A DNA stretch of 64,000 nt from Natrinema zhouii. Lineage in GTDB: Archaea > Halobacteriota > Halobacteria > Halobacteriales > Natrialbaceae. The stretch spans positions 310,001-374,000 of the forward strand of contig NZ_CP084883.1 of the NCBI RefSeq assembly GCF_013456555.2, written 5' to 3'. The translations under genes and the position numbers were made by a program. Positions 8,280-16,527 of the stretch are shown here, piece by piece. The notes below the pieces were generated by a model. The model saw only the letters and a list, made by a program, of their open reading frames with translations, was not told where the DNA came from and made no database searches. Each line of letters starts with the position of its first letter. Positions within the stretch are counted from its first letter, which is position 1.

Positions 8280-9323
8280 ATGAAGGCCATAGTTCATACC
8301 GGTCCTAGATCCATCGAGATGCGCGAACGTGAGAAAGCAGCGCCCACCGACGACGAAGTACTCGTTCGCGTCCACTCGGCGGGACTGTGCGGCAGTGACG
8401 CACATGCGTACAAGTACGAAGACGGCTACGAGTGGATTCCGATCCCGCGGATCATGGGCCACGAGTACTCCGGCGAGGTCATCGAAGTCGGCGATAACGT
8501 CACCGACTTTGCGGTCGGTGACCACGTCGTTGAGGAGCCGATTCACGACTGCGGTTCGTGTTTTCAGTGTAAGAACGGCCAGCCGAACGTCTGCCAGAAC
8601 TTCGAAATTACGGGGATGCACAACGACGGCGCGTACACCGAGTATACGACGGTACGCCCTCGAGACCTGCATCGTATTCCGGATGATGTCCCGCTCGGAC
8701 ACGCCAGTATCACCGAACCGCTCAGCATCGCGACGCGGGCGGTGTTCGATCAATCCCACGTGTCGCCGGGTGACACCGTCCTCGTTGAAGGACCCGGCCC
8801 AATCGGCGTCTTCGTCGCGGCCGTCGCGGATTCGATGGGCGCCAACGTAGTCGTCTCAGGACTGGGCAAAGACACCGAGTATCGGCTCCCGCTGGTCGAA
8901 CAACTCGGCATCGAGACGATCGACGTCGAAACGACCGACCTGTCGGCGGTCGTTGACGATCGGACCGACGGGATCGGCTTCGACGCAGTGTTCGATACGA
9001 CGGGCCACTCGAGCGGCGTCGAAATGGCTATCGACCACGTCCGCAAGGGCGGGCAGGTCATCGTCGTTGGTCTCCCCGGCTCCCCGAGTGAAGTGTTCAT
9101 GACACCGGTCGTTCGGGGCGAAGTCGACGTGAACACCTCCTACGGTTCGACCTGGACGAACTTCGAACAGGCCATCCGACTCCTGTCTGCGGGCGCTATC
9201 GACGCCGACGCGATCATCGACCGCTCGTTTAGCATCGACGATCCGACCGCCGCGTTCGATGCGTTCCTCGAGTCGGAAACCTGCAAACCAGTCTTCTCGT
9301 TTTCGGATTCCCACCAGGAGTGA
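8280..9323 (+). CDS. Zinc-dependent medium-chain alcohol/polyol dehydrogenase
   Basis: An NAD(P)-dependent MDR-superfamily dehydrogenase of 347 residues. Visible are the catalytic zinc ligands CGSD (about residue 37) and GHEYSG (about 60), the structural zinc loop with four cysteines (CGSCFQCKNGQPNVC), and the Rossmann glycine motif VEGPGPIGVF (about 165-175). The family includes sorbitol, threonine and sugar dehydrogenases. Its divergent pairing with the rhamnonate dehydratase gene makes L-rhamnose 1-dehydrogenase or 2-keto-3-deoxy-L-rhamnonate 4-dehydrogenase the likely role; sequence alone does not separate the two. It is followed by 300 bp without a gene and then by beta-helix gene B. Confidence 0.85.
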   Translation: MKAIVHTGPRSIEMREREKAAPTDDEVLVRVHSAGLCGSDAHAYKYEDGYEWIPIPRIMGHEYSGEVIEVGDNVTDFAVGDHVVEEPIHDCGSCFQCKNGQPNVCQNFEITGMHNDGAYTEYTTVRPRDLHRIPDDVPLGHASITEPLSIATRAVFDQSHVSPGDTVLVEGPGPIGVFVAAVADSMGANVVVSGLGKDTEYRLPLVEQLGIETIDVETTDLSAVVDDRTDGIGFDAVFDTTGHSSGVEMAIDHVRKGGQVIVVGLPGSPSEVFMTPVVRGEVDVNTSYGSTWTNFEQAIRLLSAGAIDADAIIDRSFSIDDPTAAFDAFLESETCKPVFSFSDSHQE

Positions 9324-9653
9324 GGAAACGCAGAATTGGTTCTCAGTGAGAGCCAACTACCAGGGTAGCAAATCAGTTAGTCGCCACGGGGGACGGTTCT
9401 GAGTAGAAAGCAGTTACCGACACTGGTGGCAACCGGCCGCCGAATACCATCGCTGGTGGCTTACAGGTGTTTACTCAGACCGATCGTATCCATCTAATGA
9501 TAGGCTCGTGATCGGTCAAGAGCAGTAGCTTTCGAACCACCGTGCAATCACTGGATTTTGCTGATCCTGCGTAATAACGATAATATAATAGTCAATAACT
9601 AATATATAGATGAATCTGTAACAGTGTGAGTGTCACACAGTGTGGCAGATACC
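9324..9653. other. Intergenic region upstream of beta-helix gene B
   Basis: About 330 bp. Only its end holds recognisable signals: a TATA-like CTAATATATAG (9598-9608) and a palindrome at 9624-9638. The rest shows no gene or repeat. Confidence 0.5.
9624..9638. promoter_or_regulatory. Operator-like palindrome GTGTGA-N3-TCACAC
   Basis: Perfect 6-bp inverted repeat about 20 nt downstream of the TATA box of beta-helix gene B, overlapping the expected transcription start. An in-frame GTG at 9630 lies inside it and could be a leaderless start 8 codons before the ATG at 9654. Confidence 0.5.
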
Positions 9654-11684
9654 ATGACGGGAGACGACGATACATCCGACGGAGCGGAATCGAACTGGAC
9701 GATGCCCCGACGCGGAGCGCTCGGACTGCTCGGCACCGCTGGGCTCGGCGCAGTACTCGCTGGCACCGCATCCGCCGACGGGAACGGTAACCAGCCGTGG
9801 CACGAGTGGGACGCCAATGTCAACGCTAACGGTCACAGCCTGACCGAACTGGGTGCACTCACGACGGCCGCGAACGACGCGGCGATTGCGGACTTCGCTG
9901 GAGAGAACCTGGACGTGGACGATGACGGCGTACTCAACGCCGAGGGCTCGCCCGACTCGATCCACGTCGTCACCGATTATCCAGGCGAGACGCTCGACCA
10001 GAAGCTGGAGAACGTCCTCGACGCGCTCCCAGAGGGCGACGACATCCCGAACCGGCAGCCGGGCCACAAGATCGTGATCCCCGCCCCCGATCCGGACGAC
10101 CCGGCCGCAGCCGACGGGCTGCCGGCCTGGCGGTTCGAGTCTCCGGTCGAGATCGACAACAACACCGGCAAACTGGTGTTCGAGATGGGGTGGACGCTGA
10201 TCTACGCCACGGAGTCGATCGAGAGCTTCTTCGTCATCGGGCCGGACGAGAAGACCGAGAACATCAACCTCTACGGCGGGATGTTCTACGCACAGGAGAA
10301 TATCGAGCGGTCGTTCATCGACATTCAGGGAGTCGGTCACATGCATATCTCCCGGATGTACCTCCAGAACCTAGCGGAGCGAAACAGCGTGCCGGCGGGG
10401 ATCCGACTCGCGGACTACCACGGGTCGAGCGAACTGACGATCACGGACACCGAAGTGACCGGCTGTCGCGACGGCTTCCTTGCTGAGTACGGGAGCGATG
10501 ACGTCCCGTACGGTCCCTCGTTCGATCTCGATATCTCCAACTGGCGCGCCGGCGGCGGCGAACACAGTATCCGGATCGACGGCGGCGCCTCGATTACGCT
10601 CGACTCGATCCAGGTGGGTGGCCACCCGCTCCAGTCAGTGAGCGAGGACATCATAAGACTGGAGAACTCCGTCAACGAGACCCGGAGCGTGTCGATCTCG
10701 AACGTCCACGAGCGCCACAACGCGATGGACTACAACAGCGGCGTCAGAGTCGCCGACGTGACCGACGGCGAGGGACCGCGCCATAACGGGATCTTCGTCG
10801 AGAACGTCGACCTGTTCCACGCCGAGTACAGCACCGATATCGAGTACGCGTCGTACTTCGACCAGCAGAACCTGCGCCCCGCGCCCAAGGTAAGAGACGA
10901 CGCCGTTGGCTCGACGCGCTGGTTCGACAGCGGTGTCCAGAAGCACGAGACCTACAGTTCCCACGAGTTCCACGCCGGCGGGTCGCCCACGTTCACTGTC
11001 GACGAGGACGACGTTCGAATCGATAGCGCCGGCAACGGTGCCGTCCTCACGACGCCGGACGGCCAGAGCCGGTATCGCGTCCGAGTCGACAACGACGGGA
11101 ACCTGGTAACCGAGGAGGTCGAGGACGGTGGCAACCGGACGGGAATTATCGAGAGCTTCGAGGACGGAGACCTCGCCGAGTATGAGGGCGAGACGGACGC
11201 CTACACGATCGACGACTCCGCGCCGGTCGGCCACGGTGAGACCAGCCTCAAGAACACGTCCGGCGACACCGCCATCATCGTCTCGACGAGCGGACTCGCA
11301 CAGTACCCGCAAGCCGGGGACGCGTTCGCCGCACAGGCGGCTCGTACCGAGACGAATGATAACCTCGGTATCGCCTTCGGTGCACAGGATACGGAGAACT
11401 TCTACTTCGCCCGGATCTATCCCGAGAGCGACGGCGACCGGCTCCAGCTGTACAAGCGCGTCAACGGGGACTACACCGAACTCGACAAGGCGAACGTCTC
11501 GGTCGATCGGAACACGCTGTACGACTTCGTCATCGACTGGGGCGAGTTCGGCGAGATCGACGTCGAGGTCCGAGACCCATCCGGCGACGCGATCGGTTCG
11601 GTCGCCACCACGGACGAAACGTTCACCGAGGGCGGTATCGGTGTCCGCAGCACCGGTGCTCTCGACAATGTGCGATTCCGATGA
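9654..11684 (+). CDS. Tat-exported parallel beta-helix protein B with LamG-like C-terminal module
   Basis: 676 residues from ATG 9654. A Tat signal (MPRRGALGLLG, arginines at 19-20) ends near ASADG, followed by NQPWHEWDAN (about 47-56) shared with paralogs. Residues about 110-430 form a pectate-lyase/polygalacturonase-like beta-helix (for example LEIDNNTGKLVFEMG-like strands and ITDTEVTGCRDG turns). After a linker the C-terminal 170 residues (from IIESFEDGDLAEYEG) resemble a concanavalin/LamG-type jelly-roll, as in protein C. The WDLVFEW...YIVDQ segment of A, C and D is absent. I infer an extracellular polysaccharide-degrading or binding role. GTG 9630 is an alternative start. Confidence 0.85.
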   Translation: MTGDDDTSDGAESNWTMPRRGALGLLGTAGLGAVLAGTASADGNGNQPWHEWDANVNANGHSLTELGALTTAANDAAIADFAGENLDVDDDGVLNAEGSPDSIHVVTDYPGETLDQKLENVLDALPEGDDIPNRQPGHKIVIPAPDPDDPAAADGLPAWRFESPVEIDNNTGKLVFEMGWTLIYATESIESFFVIGPDEKTENINLYGGMFYAQENIERSFIDIQGVGHMHISRMYLQNLAERNSVPAGIRLADYHGSSELTITDTEVTGCRDGFLAEYGSDDVPYGPSFDLDISNWRAGGGEHSIRIDGGASITLDSIQVGGHPLQSVSEDIIRLENSVNETRSVSISNVHERHNAMDYNSGVRVADVTDGEGPRHNGIFVENVDLFHAEYSTDIEYASYFDQQNLRPAPKVRDDAVGSTRWFDSGVQKHETYSSHEFHAGGSPTFTVDEDDVRIDSAGNGAVLTTPDGQSRYRVRVDNDGNLVTEEVEDGGNRTGIIESFEDGDLAEYEGETDAYTIDDSAPVGHGETSLKNTSGDTAIIVSTSGLAQYPQAGDAFAAQAARTETNDNLGIAFGAQDTENFYFARIYPESDGDRLQLYKRVNGDYTELDKANVSVDRNTLYDFVIDWGEFGEIDVEVRDPSGDAIGSVATTDETFTEGGIGVRSTGALDNVRFR

Positions 11685-11908
11685 AAGCGACACGTTTGAT
11701 CGGTGATTGATTGCCCACGGGTGAGTGCGGGAACGACCCGAATCGAACGCGTCCCATAGCGACTCCCCTTTCCGGGAGTTGCAGGCATGATACCTCAGCC
11801 GATCTCACAGATTCCCACATTCGTGACCGACTGGTTACGGGCCAACCGATTTCGTCCCGCTCTCAACACAACGTTTAGTATGGCGCAATACGTTGCTTTT
11901 CGCACACG
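11685..11908. other. Intergenic region before the amidohydrolase gene
   Basis: 224 bp without a recognisable gene. A TTTAGTA run (about 11873-11879) about 30 nt before the ATG at 11909 is a plausible TATA element. Confidence 0.4.
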
Positions 11909-12775
11909 ATGGTGCTGGATACGCACACACACGCGTGGACGCAACCGACTCGAGACCATCCCTGGGTGAACGGCCCGCTCGTGGACGTCGTCGACGAGTT
12001 CAGCGTCGGTACCGTCTACACCGCTGAAAAACTCCGAGCGGATATGGACGAGGTCGGCGTCGATGAGGCCGTTGTCGTGGGGTATCCGATCTGCGAGTGG
12101 ACCGATAACGCGTACACGATCGAGTGCGTCGAGGACCACGACACTCTCTCGGGAATCGTCATGCTCGACCAGTTCGCCGACGGCGCGGCCGATCGGCTGC
12201 GCTCACAGATGGCTGTCGACGGGGTTCTCGGCTTTCGTCTCGGCGCGATCTGTCCGTACGACCGGATGTGGGAGACGTTCGATCCCGATGTGGACTGGCT
12301 TCGCGACGCCATCGACGAGACCGAATTCTGGGACGCCGCCCGCGAGACCGACGCGCTAGTACAGCTCCTCGCGCACGTCGATCAACTCGAGCAGGTGATC
12401 GAACTCGTCGAAACGTACCCGGAGCTCTCGTATGCGCTCGATCACTTCTGTCACGCCGATCCGTCGGTCCCGCCGGCAGACGGAGCGTTCGCCGACCTCG
12501 AGGCCCTCGCCGAGTACGATGTCGCCGTGAAAATCTCCGAGGTCGTCCATCGATCCGAGGAGGAGTTTCCCTACCGCGATATGCACGACCACGTCCGCTG
12601 GCTGCTCGAGACCTTCGGCCGCGAGCGAGTCGTCTGGGGCTCTGACTTTCCGAATGTCAGCGATGACGCGACCTACGAGGAGAGTCTGCAGTGGCTCGAG
12701 CACGTGGACTGTCTCTCGAAAAAAGATCGCGCGTGGGTGACGGGCCGGTCCTTCAGAGACCTGTCCGGCCGTTGA
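11909..12775 (+). CDS. Amidohydrolase-family (amidohydro_2) sugar lactonase
   Basis: Metal-dependent TIM-barrel hydrolase of 288 residues. The N-terminal DTHTHAW metal motif, internal LLAHV and LDHFCH segments, and the C-terminal VVWGSDFPNV aspartate motif are typical of the amidohydrolase_2 family, which includes 2-pyrone-4,6-dicarboxylate lactonase and L-rhamnono-/L-fucono-gamma-lactonases. Next to rhamnonate dehydratase and an FAH-family hydrolase, opening of L-rhamnono-lactone to L-rhamnonate is the simplest role. It is convergent with the FAH gene, whose stop is 15 nt away. Another lactone substrate is possible. Confidence 0.8.
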   Translation: MVLDTHTHAWTQPTRDHPWVNGPLVDVVDEFSVGTVYTAEKLRADMDEVGVDEAVVVGYPICEWTDNAYTIECVEDHDTLSGIVMLDQFADGAADRLRSQMAVDGVLGFRLGAICPYDRMWETFDPDVDWLRDAIDETEFWDAARETDALVQLLAHVDQLEQVIELVETYPELSYALDHFCHADPSVPPADGAFADLEALAEYDVAVKISEVVHRSEEEFPYRDMHDHVRWLLETFGRERVVWGSDFPNVSDDATYEESLQWLEHVDCLSKKDRAWVTGRSFRDLSGR

Positions 12776-12790
12776 TTCAGGACGGGGCCG

Positions 12791-13633
12791 CTATTCGTCG
12801 CTAACGACGTGGTTCTCGAGCGTACCGATTCCGTCGACCTCGGCTTCGACCGTGTCACCGGGCGCGAGCAGTTCCGGCGGATCGCGGAAGATGCCAACGC
12901 CGCCCGGGGTGCCGGTCGAGATCACGGTGCCAGGCTGTAGCGTCATTCTGTGACTGAGATACTCGATCGTGTCGCCGACGTCGAAGATGAACTCTTCCGT
13001 TGAAGACTCCTGTTTTACCTCGCCGTTGAGTCGGAGTTCGACGTCGACGTTGTTGGCGTCGATCGATTCGGGCGTCGTCAGCGCCGGCCCCATCGGGGCG
13101 AACGTGTCGTAGCTCTTGCCGCGGAAGAACTGGCCGTCCTCGAACTGGGCGTCGCGCGCGCTGACGTCGTTGACGATCGTGTAACCCGCGACGTACTCTT
13201 CGGCTTCGTCGGCCGAGACTTCGGACGCGGTTCGACCGATGACGATGCCGAGTTCGACCTCGTAGTCGACCTGTTCGACGTCGTCCGGATGGACGATCGG
13301 TGCGTTGGGGTCGGTAACGCTCAAAGGAGACTTCGAGAACAGCATCGGTTTCTCAGGGATCTCTTCGTCCTGTTCTTCGGCGTGATCGTAGTAGTTCAGG
13401 CCGACGCAGATGATCTGCTCAACCGAGGGGATCGGTGTCAGATAGTCCTCCGGTTCCTCGATCGCTGGAAGTTCTCCAGTCTCGACGGCGCGACGGACGC
13501 GGCGACGGTAGCCGGGTGTCGCGAGGTCTTCGATCGTCGGGTCTCCAAAGCGGTCCAGTGCATACGTCTGCTCGTCGACGGTAACGCCCCAGCGGACGCC
13601 ACCGCTAGTTGCGAATCGAACGAATTGCATCAT
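12791..13633 (-). CDS. Fumarylacetoacetate hydrolase-family protein (putative 2,4-diketo-3-deoxy-L-rhamnonate hydrolase)
   Basis: 280 residues; divalent-metal enzyme of the FAH fold. Key blocks are ICVGLNYYDHAEEQ, the metal-binding acidic run VDYEVELGIVIGR, DVSARDAQF, GKSYDTFAPMGP, the strand VQQESS-like region and STGTPGGVGIF near the end. Family members hydrolyse diketo acids or act on 2-keto-3-deoxy acids. In haloarchaeal L-rhamnose degradation a family member splits 2,4-diketo-3-deoxy-L-rhamnonate into pyruvate and L-lactate, which would feed the LUD proteins nearby. I start at the MMQFVRF pair (13633), where similarity begins, rather than the ATG at 13690. Confidence 0.8.
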   Translation of the reverse strand: MMQFVRFATSGGVRWGVTVDEQTYALDRFGDPTIEDLATPGYRRRVRRAVETGELPAIEEPEDYLTPIPSVEQIICVGLNYYDHAEEQDEEIPEKPMLFSKSPLSVTDPNAPIVHPDDVEQVDYEVELGIVIGRTASEVSADEAEEYVAGYTIVNDVSARDAQFEDGQFFRGKSYDTFAPMGPALTTPESIDANNVDVELRLNGEVKQESSTEEFIFDVGDTIEYLSHRMTLQPGTVISTGTPGGVGIFRDPPELLAPGDTVEAEVDGIGTLENHVVSDE

Positions 13634-13755
13634 CTCAGAATTCCTGTCCTGGATCTTGAATCTTTCTCTCGAGTCCGGTACAGATTCCAAAACATTGGTC
13701 CAAACGATGCTTCGGGGCCGCTGTTCGGCCGCCGATATCTGATTCGGTTTCCAGT

Positions 13756-13932
13756 CTACAGTTGGTCAACAATATACTCGACATTCAAATCCGATCCCGA
13801 ATCGATCACCCGCTCGAATTGGTACTTGAGCCCGAACAGCCCCGAGGTTCCTCCTCGAGAGACCGTCGAACTGACAGCGACGCATTCCAGTCGGTAGCGA
13901 CGTCCTCGGTTCGAACTGTTAGACCAGAACCG
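13756..13932 (-). pseudogene. C-terminal fragment of a fifth beta-helix paralog
   Basis: On the minus strand this stretch encodes a tail ending LKYQFERV...SGSDLNVEYIVDQL followed by a stop. It matches the WDLVFEW-DPG--D--YIVDQ module of proteins A, C and D in spacing and key residues (aromatic-E-x, D-x-D/N-V, YIVDQ). Upstream of about 13932 the similarity disappears. It lies about 100 bp downstream of the end of gene C, as expected for the remains of a tandem duplication or recombination between paralogs. Confidence 0.55.
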
Positions 13933-14029
13933 GACTTGAGCGTTGTTGTGCCAGCCACTGACGAAAATCACTAAAAGCAGTGTGGGCACTTGGTGGCAAC
14001 GAGTGAGTAGCGTGAGGAGGGCTGAGCCG

Positions 14030-16366
14030 TTATTCGAGGATGCGAATGTCGTCGAGCATGCCTGATCGGCGGGTTCCGAACCCACCCTCGAGGAATGTGT
14101 CCTCGTCAGGTGCCTCCGCCGACGCCAGCACCTCGCCGTCAGTCGTGTGTAGATTGGAAGTGATACCACTGTCCTCGTCCCAGTCGATGACGATTTCGTA
14201 GATCGTTCCTGGATCGGTGAGAGACAGATCGTCGCTCGCGATCGTATCGAATTCACCGCTTTCAACCTTCCACAACTGCCACGAGTCGTTGTTCCAGTCC
14301 AGCCGGGTGAAATAGAGATTGTCGAAATCCTGCATGCCAAAGGCGATGCCGATGAAGGCTACGCCTCCCTCGCCCGTTTGGGCAACCTTGGCAGCGAATG
14401 TATCGCCCGCCTCCGGATACCGAGGTAGTCCTTCGAAGGATCCGATCATCCCCGCGTTACCGCCCGGATTCTTGAGGCTATACGTTCCTTCCGCAACCGG
14501 TGACTCATCGTTCACCTCATAGTTACCGAGCGTTCCGACGTACTGGTCAAGGTTTCCGTCCTCAAAATCGTCGATCGTTCCCGGGCCTGGCTCTTGCTCT
14601 ACCGGTGGGTTCCACTCCGTCACTGGGACCTCATCAGGTTCACCTGGATCGACGAGGCCCGTGTTGTTTCGATCAACGATGAACTCGATATCGAAGTTTT
14701 CGCCGGGGTCGTCACGCCACTCGAAGACCAGGTCCCAGTCACCATCGTTCCACTGGAAGTAGTGATCGTACGCAAACGGACCGCCGGGGTTCTCCAGCGG
14801 TTGCGCTCTGAGTTCCAGCGTCGACGCGTAGTGGCCGGCGATACCTTCGATGCGAGCAGCGGGGCTCTCGCCGGACTCAAGCGTCACGAGACCGGAATTG
14901 AGGCCGCCACCGAGATTGTTTCGGACGACAGTTGTTTCGGAGGCGACTCGAATCAGTCCTTCAGTCCCACCACTGCGCACGTCATTGTTGATAAACCGGT
15001 TGTTCTGGACGTTGTCCTCTTCGTGGATCGCCCAGGTCTGTTGGCGTTCGTCCGCTGGACGATCGTCGACGATCCGGAGATTGCTCAGGGTGATCCCCTC
15101 GTTAACGGGTTCGTTGAGGTGGGGCCAGATCGCGACACCAGGCCCGTCAATATTTCTGATTAGTCCGCCTGAAATGGTGACGTTCTTGGCGTCAGTTAAC
15201 TGAATTCCCTCCCAGTCACAGCCGACGATGTTCACCTCTCCAATGGTGACGTTGCGAGCATCAGTGATGATCGCAATTCCCCGAACGCCACCTCGAGCGA
15301 CGACGTTACTGACCGAGATGTTCTCGTTCTCGTTGGCCAATCGGAACGTGGGATAGCCACCGCCGGGGTTCGATCCGATGATACTGTTGATCGTCGCGTC
15401 GGACGTGGCATTGAGTAAGACACCTGCACCGCCTAAATCCCGTGCGATTACTTCGTTGATCTGGACGCGAGTCGTTTCGTACGTCTCAACGGCGTGATGT
15501 CCTGAGTTCTCGACGTAAACGGAGTTGATTGCGATATCCTCGCTCTTTTCAGGACGTGATCGACCTGAAATCCTGATTCCTTCGTTGATCGCACCAACGT
15601 ATCCCGGATCGGCGAGAACCTCACTTCTGGAACTATCGGGGTCATGTGACGGTGGTGTCCCTGGATAATCTTCATACGGTTCAAGATCATCGAGATGCGA
15701 AAATTTCAACTCCGCATCGCCAATCGTGACGTTATTACAGTTCTGCAATAGAACGCCGAATCGTGGATTCCCCTCAATAGTTATTCGAGGTATTTCGATC
15801 TCTTCTTCGTCAAATCCGCGGATTACGTTGACGAGTGACTCTCCCTCGTCTCTGACTCGAATCGTTGCTGGCACATCCAAAACGGTGTAACTTGGAAGGA
15901 CGATTTGGGTTAGTTCATCTACTGGACCGACCGTCCCCGAGGCCGTCACGAGAACGCGTTCTTTCATCGTCCGGTCATCGCTGAGACTGTCGACGGCGGC
16001 TTGGATGACGCCAAAATAATCCTCACCACTGGCAACGTTTCCATCTGCGTTATCGGCATGATAGGTGCCACTGTCGTCTTCCCAGACGATCACATTCGCT
16101 TCTCGTGCACTCGTGTAGGTGTGGTCAACCTCGAGAGTATTCAGATCGTACAGGCCGTTCCCGCCGGCGTCGACGTCGGCGTCCCACTCGTACCACGGTT
16201 GATTTCCGGTCTCCGGGTCGGCGCTCGAGGATGTGCTTGCACTTGCGCTTCCCGAAAACGCAGCGCCAAGCCCTGCGGCACCGATCAGTCCGAGGGCATC
16301 CCGCCGTGGAATCGATACACTCTCGTCTCCGTCGTTCTGTGTCCGCTGTGATTTCTCATTACTCAT
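14030..16366 (-). CDS. Tat-exported parallel beta-helix protein C with LamG-like C-terminal module
   Basis: 778 residues from ATG 16366. Tat signal IPRRDALGLIGAAGLG (arginines 21-22), then NQPWYEWDAD (about 55-64). Its N-terminal half is close to protein A throughout (VDHTYTSAREANVIVWEDD, RISGRSR, GNPRFGVLLQNC). Central residues about 190-480 are beta-helix with repeated xNVTIGxxN/I turns. The WDLVFEWRDDPG...EFIVDRN module is near residue 575-600, then a LamG-like domain (from GTIDDFEDGNLDQY) to the end. Extracellular action on pectic polysaccharide is inferred. Upstream in-frame ATGs exist at 16450 and 16432 but would place residues before the Tat signal without similarity. Confidence 0.85.
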   Translation of the reverse strand: MSNEKSQRTQNDGDESVSIPRRDALGLIGAAGLGAAFSGSASASTSSSADPETGNQPWYEWDADVDAGGNGLYDLNTLEVDHTYTSAREANVIVWEDDSGTYHADNADGNVASGEDYFGVIQAAVDSLSDDRTMKERVLVTASGTVGPVDELTQIVLPSYTVLDVPATIRVRDEGESLVNVIRGFDEEEIEIPRITIEGNPRFGVLLQNCNNVTIGDAELKFSHLDDLEPYEDYPGTPPSHDPDSSRSEVLADPGYVGAINEGIRISGRSRPEKSEDIAINSVYVENSGHHAVETYETTRVQINEVIARDLGGAGVLLNATSDATINSIIGSNPGGGYPTFRLANENENISVSNVVARGGVRGIAIITDARNVTIGEVNIVGCDWEGIQLTDAKNVTISGGLIRNIDGPGVAIWPHLNEPVNEGITLSNLRIVDDRPADERQQTWAIHEEDNVQNNRFINNDVRSGGTEGLIRVASETTVVRNNLGGGLNSGLVTLESGESPAARIEGIAGHYASTLELRAQPLENPGGPFAYDHYFQWNDGDWDLVFEWRDDPGENFDIEFIVDRNNTGLVDPGEPDEVPVTEWNPPVEQEPGPGTIDDFEDGNLDQYVGTLGNYEVNDESPVAEGTYSLKNPGGNAGMIGSFEGLPRYPEAGDTFAAKVAQTGEGGVAFIGIAFGMQDFDNLYFTRLDWNNDSWQLWKVESGEFDTIASDDLSLTDPGTIYEIVIDWDEDSGITSNLHTTDGEVLASAEAPDEDTFLEGGFGTRRSGMLDDIRILE

Positions 16367-16420
16367 TGTGTCATACACCACCATTAGTGGTACACGATGA
16401 CTGTCCACATAGGAAGTAAT
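16364..16420 (-). promoter_or_regulatory. Promoter of beta-helix gene C with nested palindrome
   Basis: Between a TATA-like stretch (about 16415-16430) and the ATG lies ACCAC-CATTA-GTGGT (16377-16391), a perfect 5-bp inverted repeat, within GTCAT...ATGAC outer arms. Same position as the palindromes of genes A, B and D. Confidence 0.4.
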
Positions 16421-16527
16421 ATAATTTATCATTACTGTCTGTATAATCACATTCTCGTCTCGAGTCGATAGCGTAATTCACGTCGTAAATCGCTGCTCGT
16501 CGGCGAGCGTTCAGCTCGTGGACCGTG

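Noticed and set aside
10635..11693. Long minus-strand frame opposite beta-helix gene B
   Set aside because: Antisense shadow; the plus-strand protein has a Tat signal and paralogs, the minus frame has no recognisable features.
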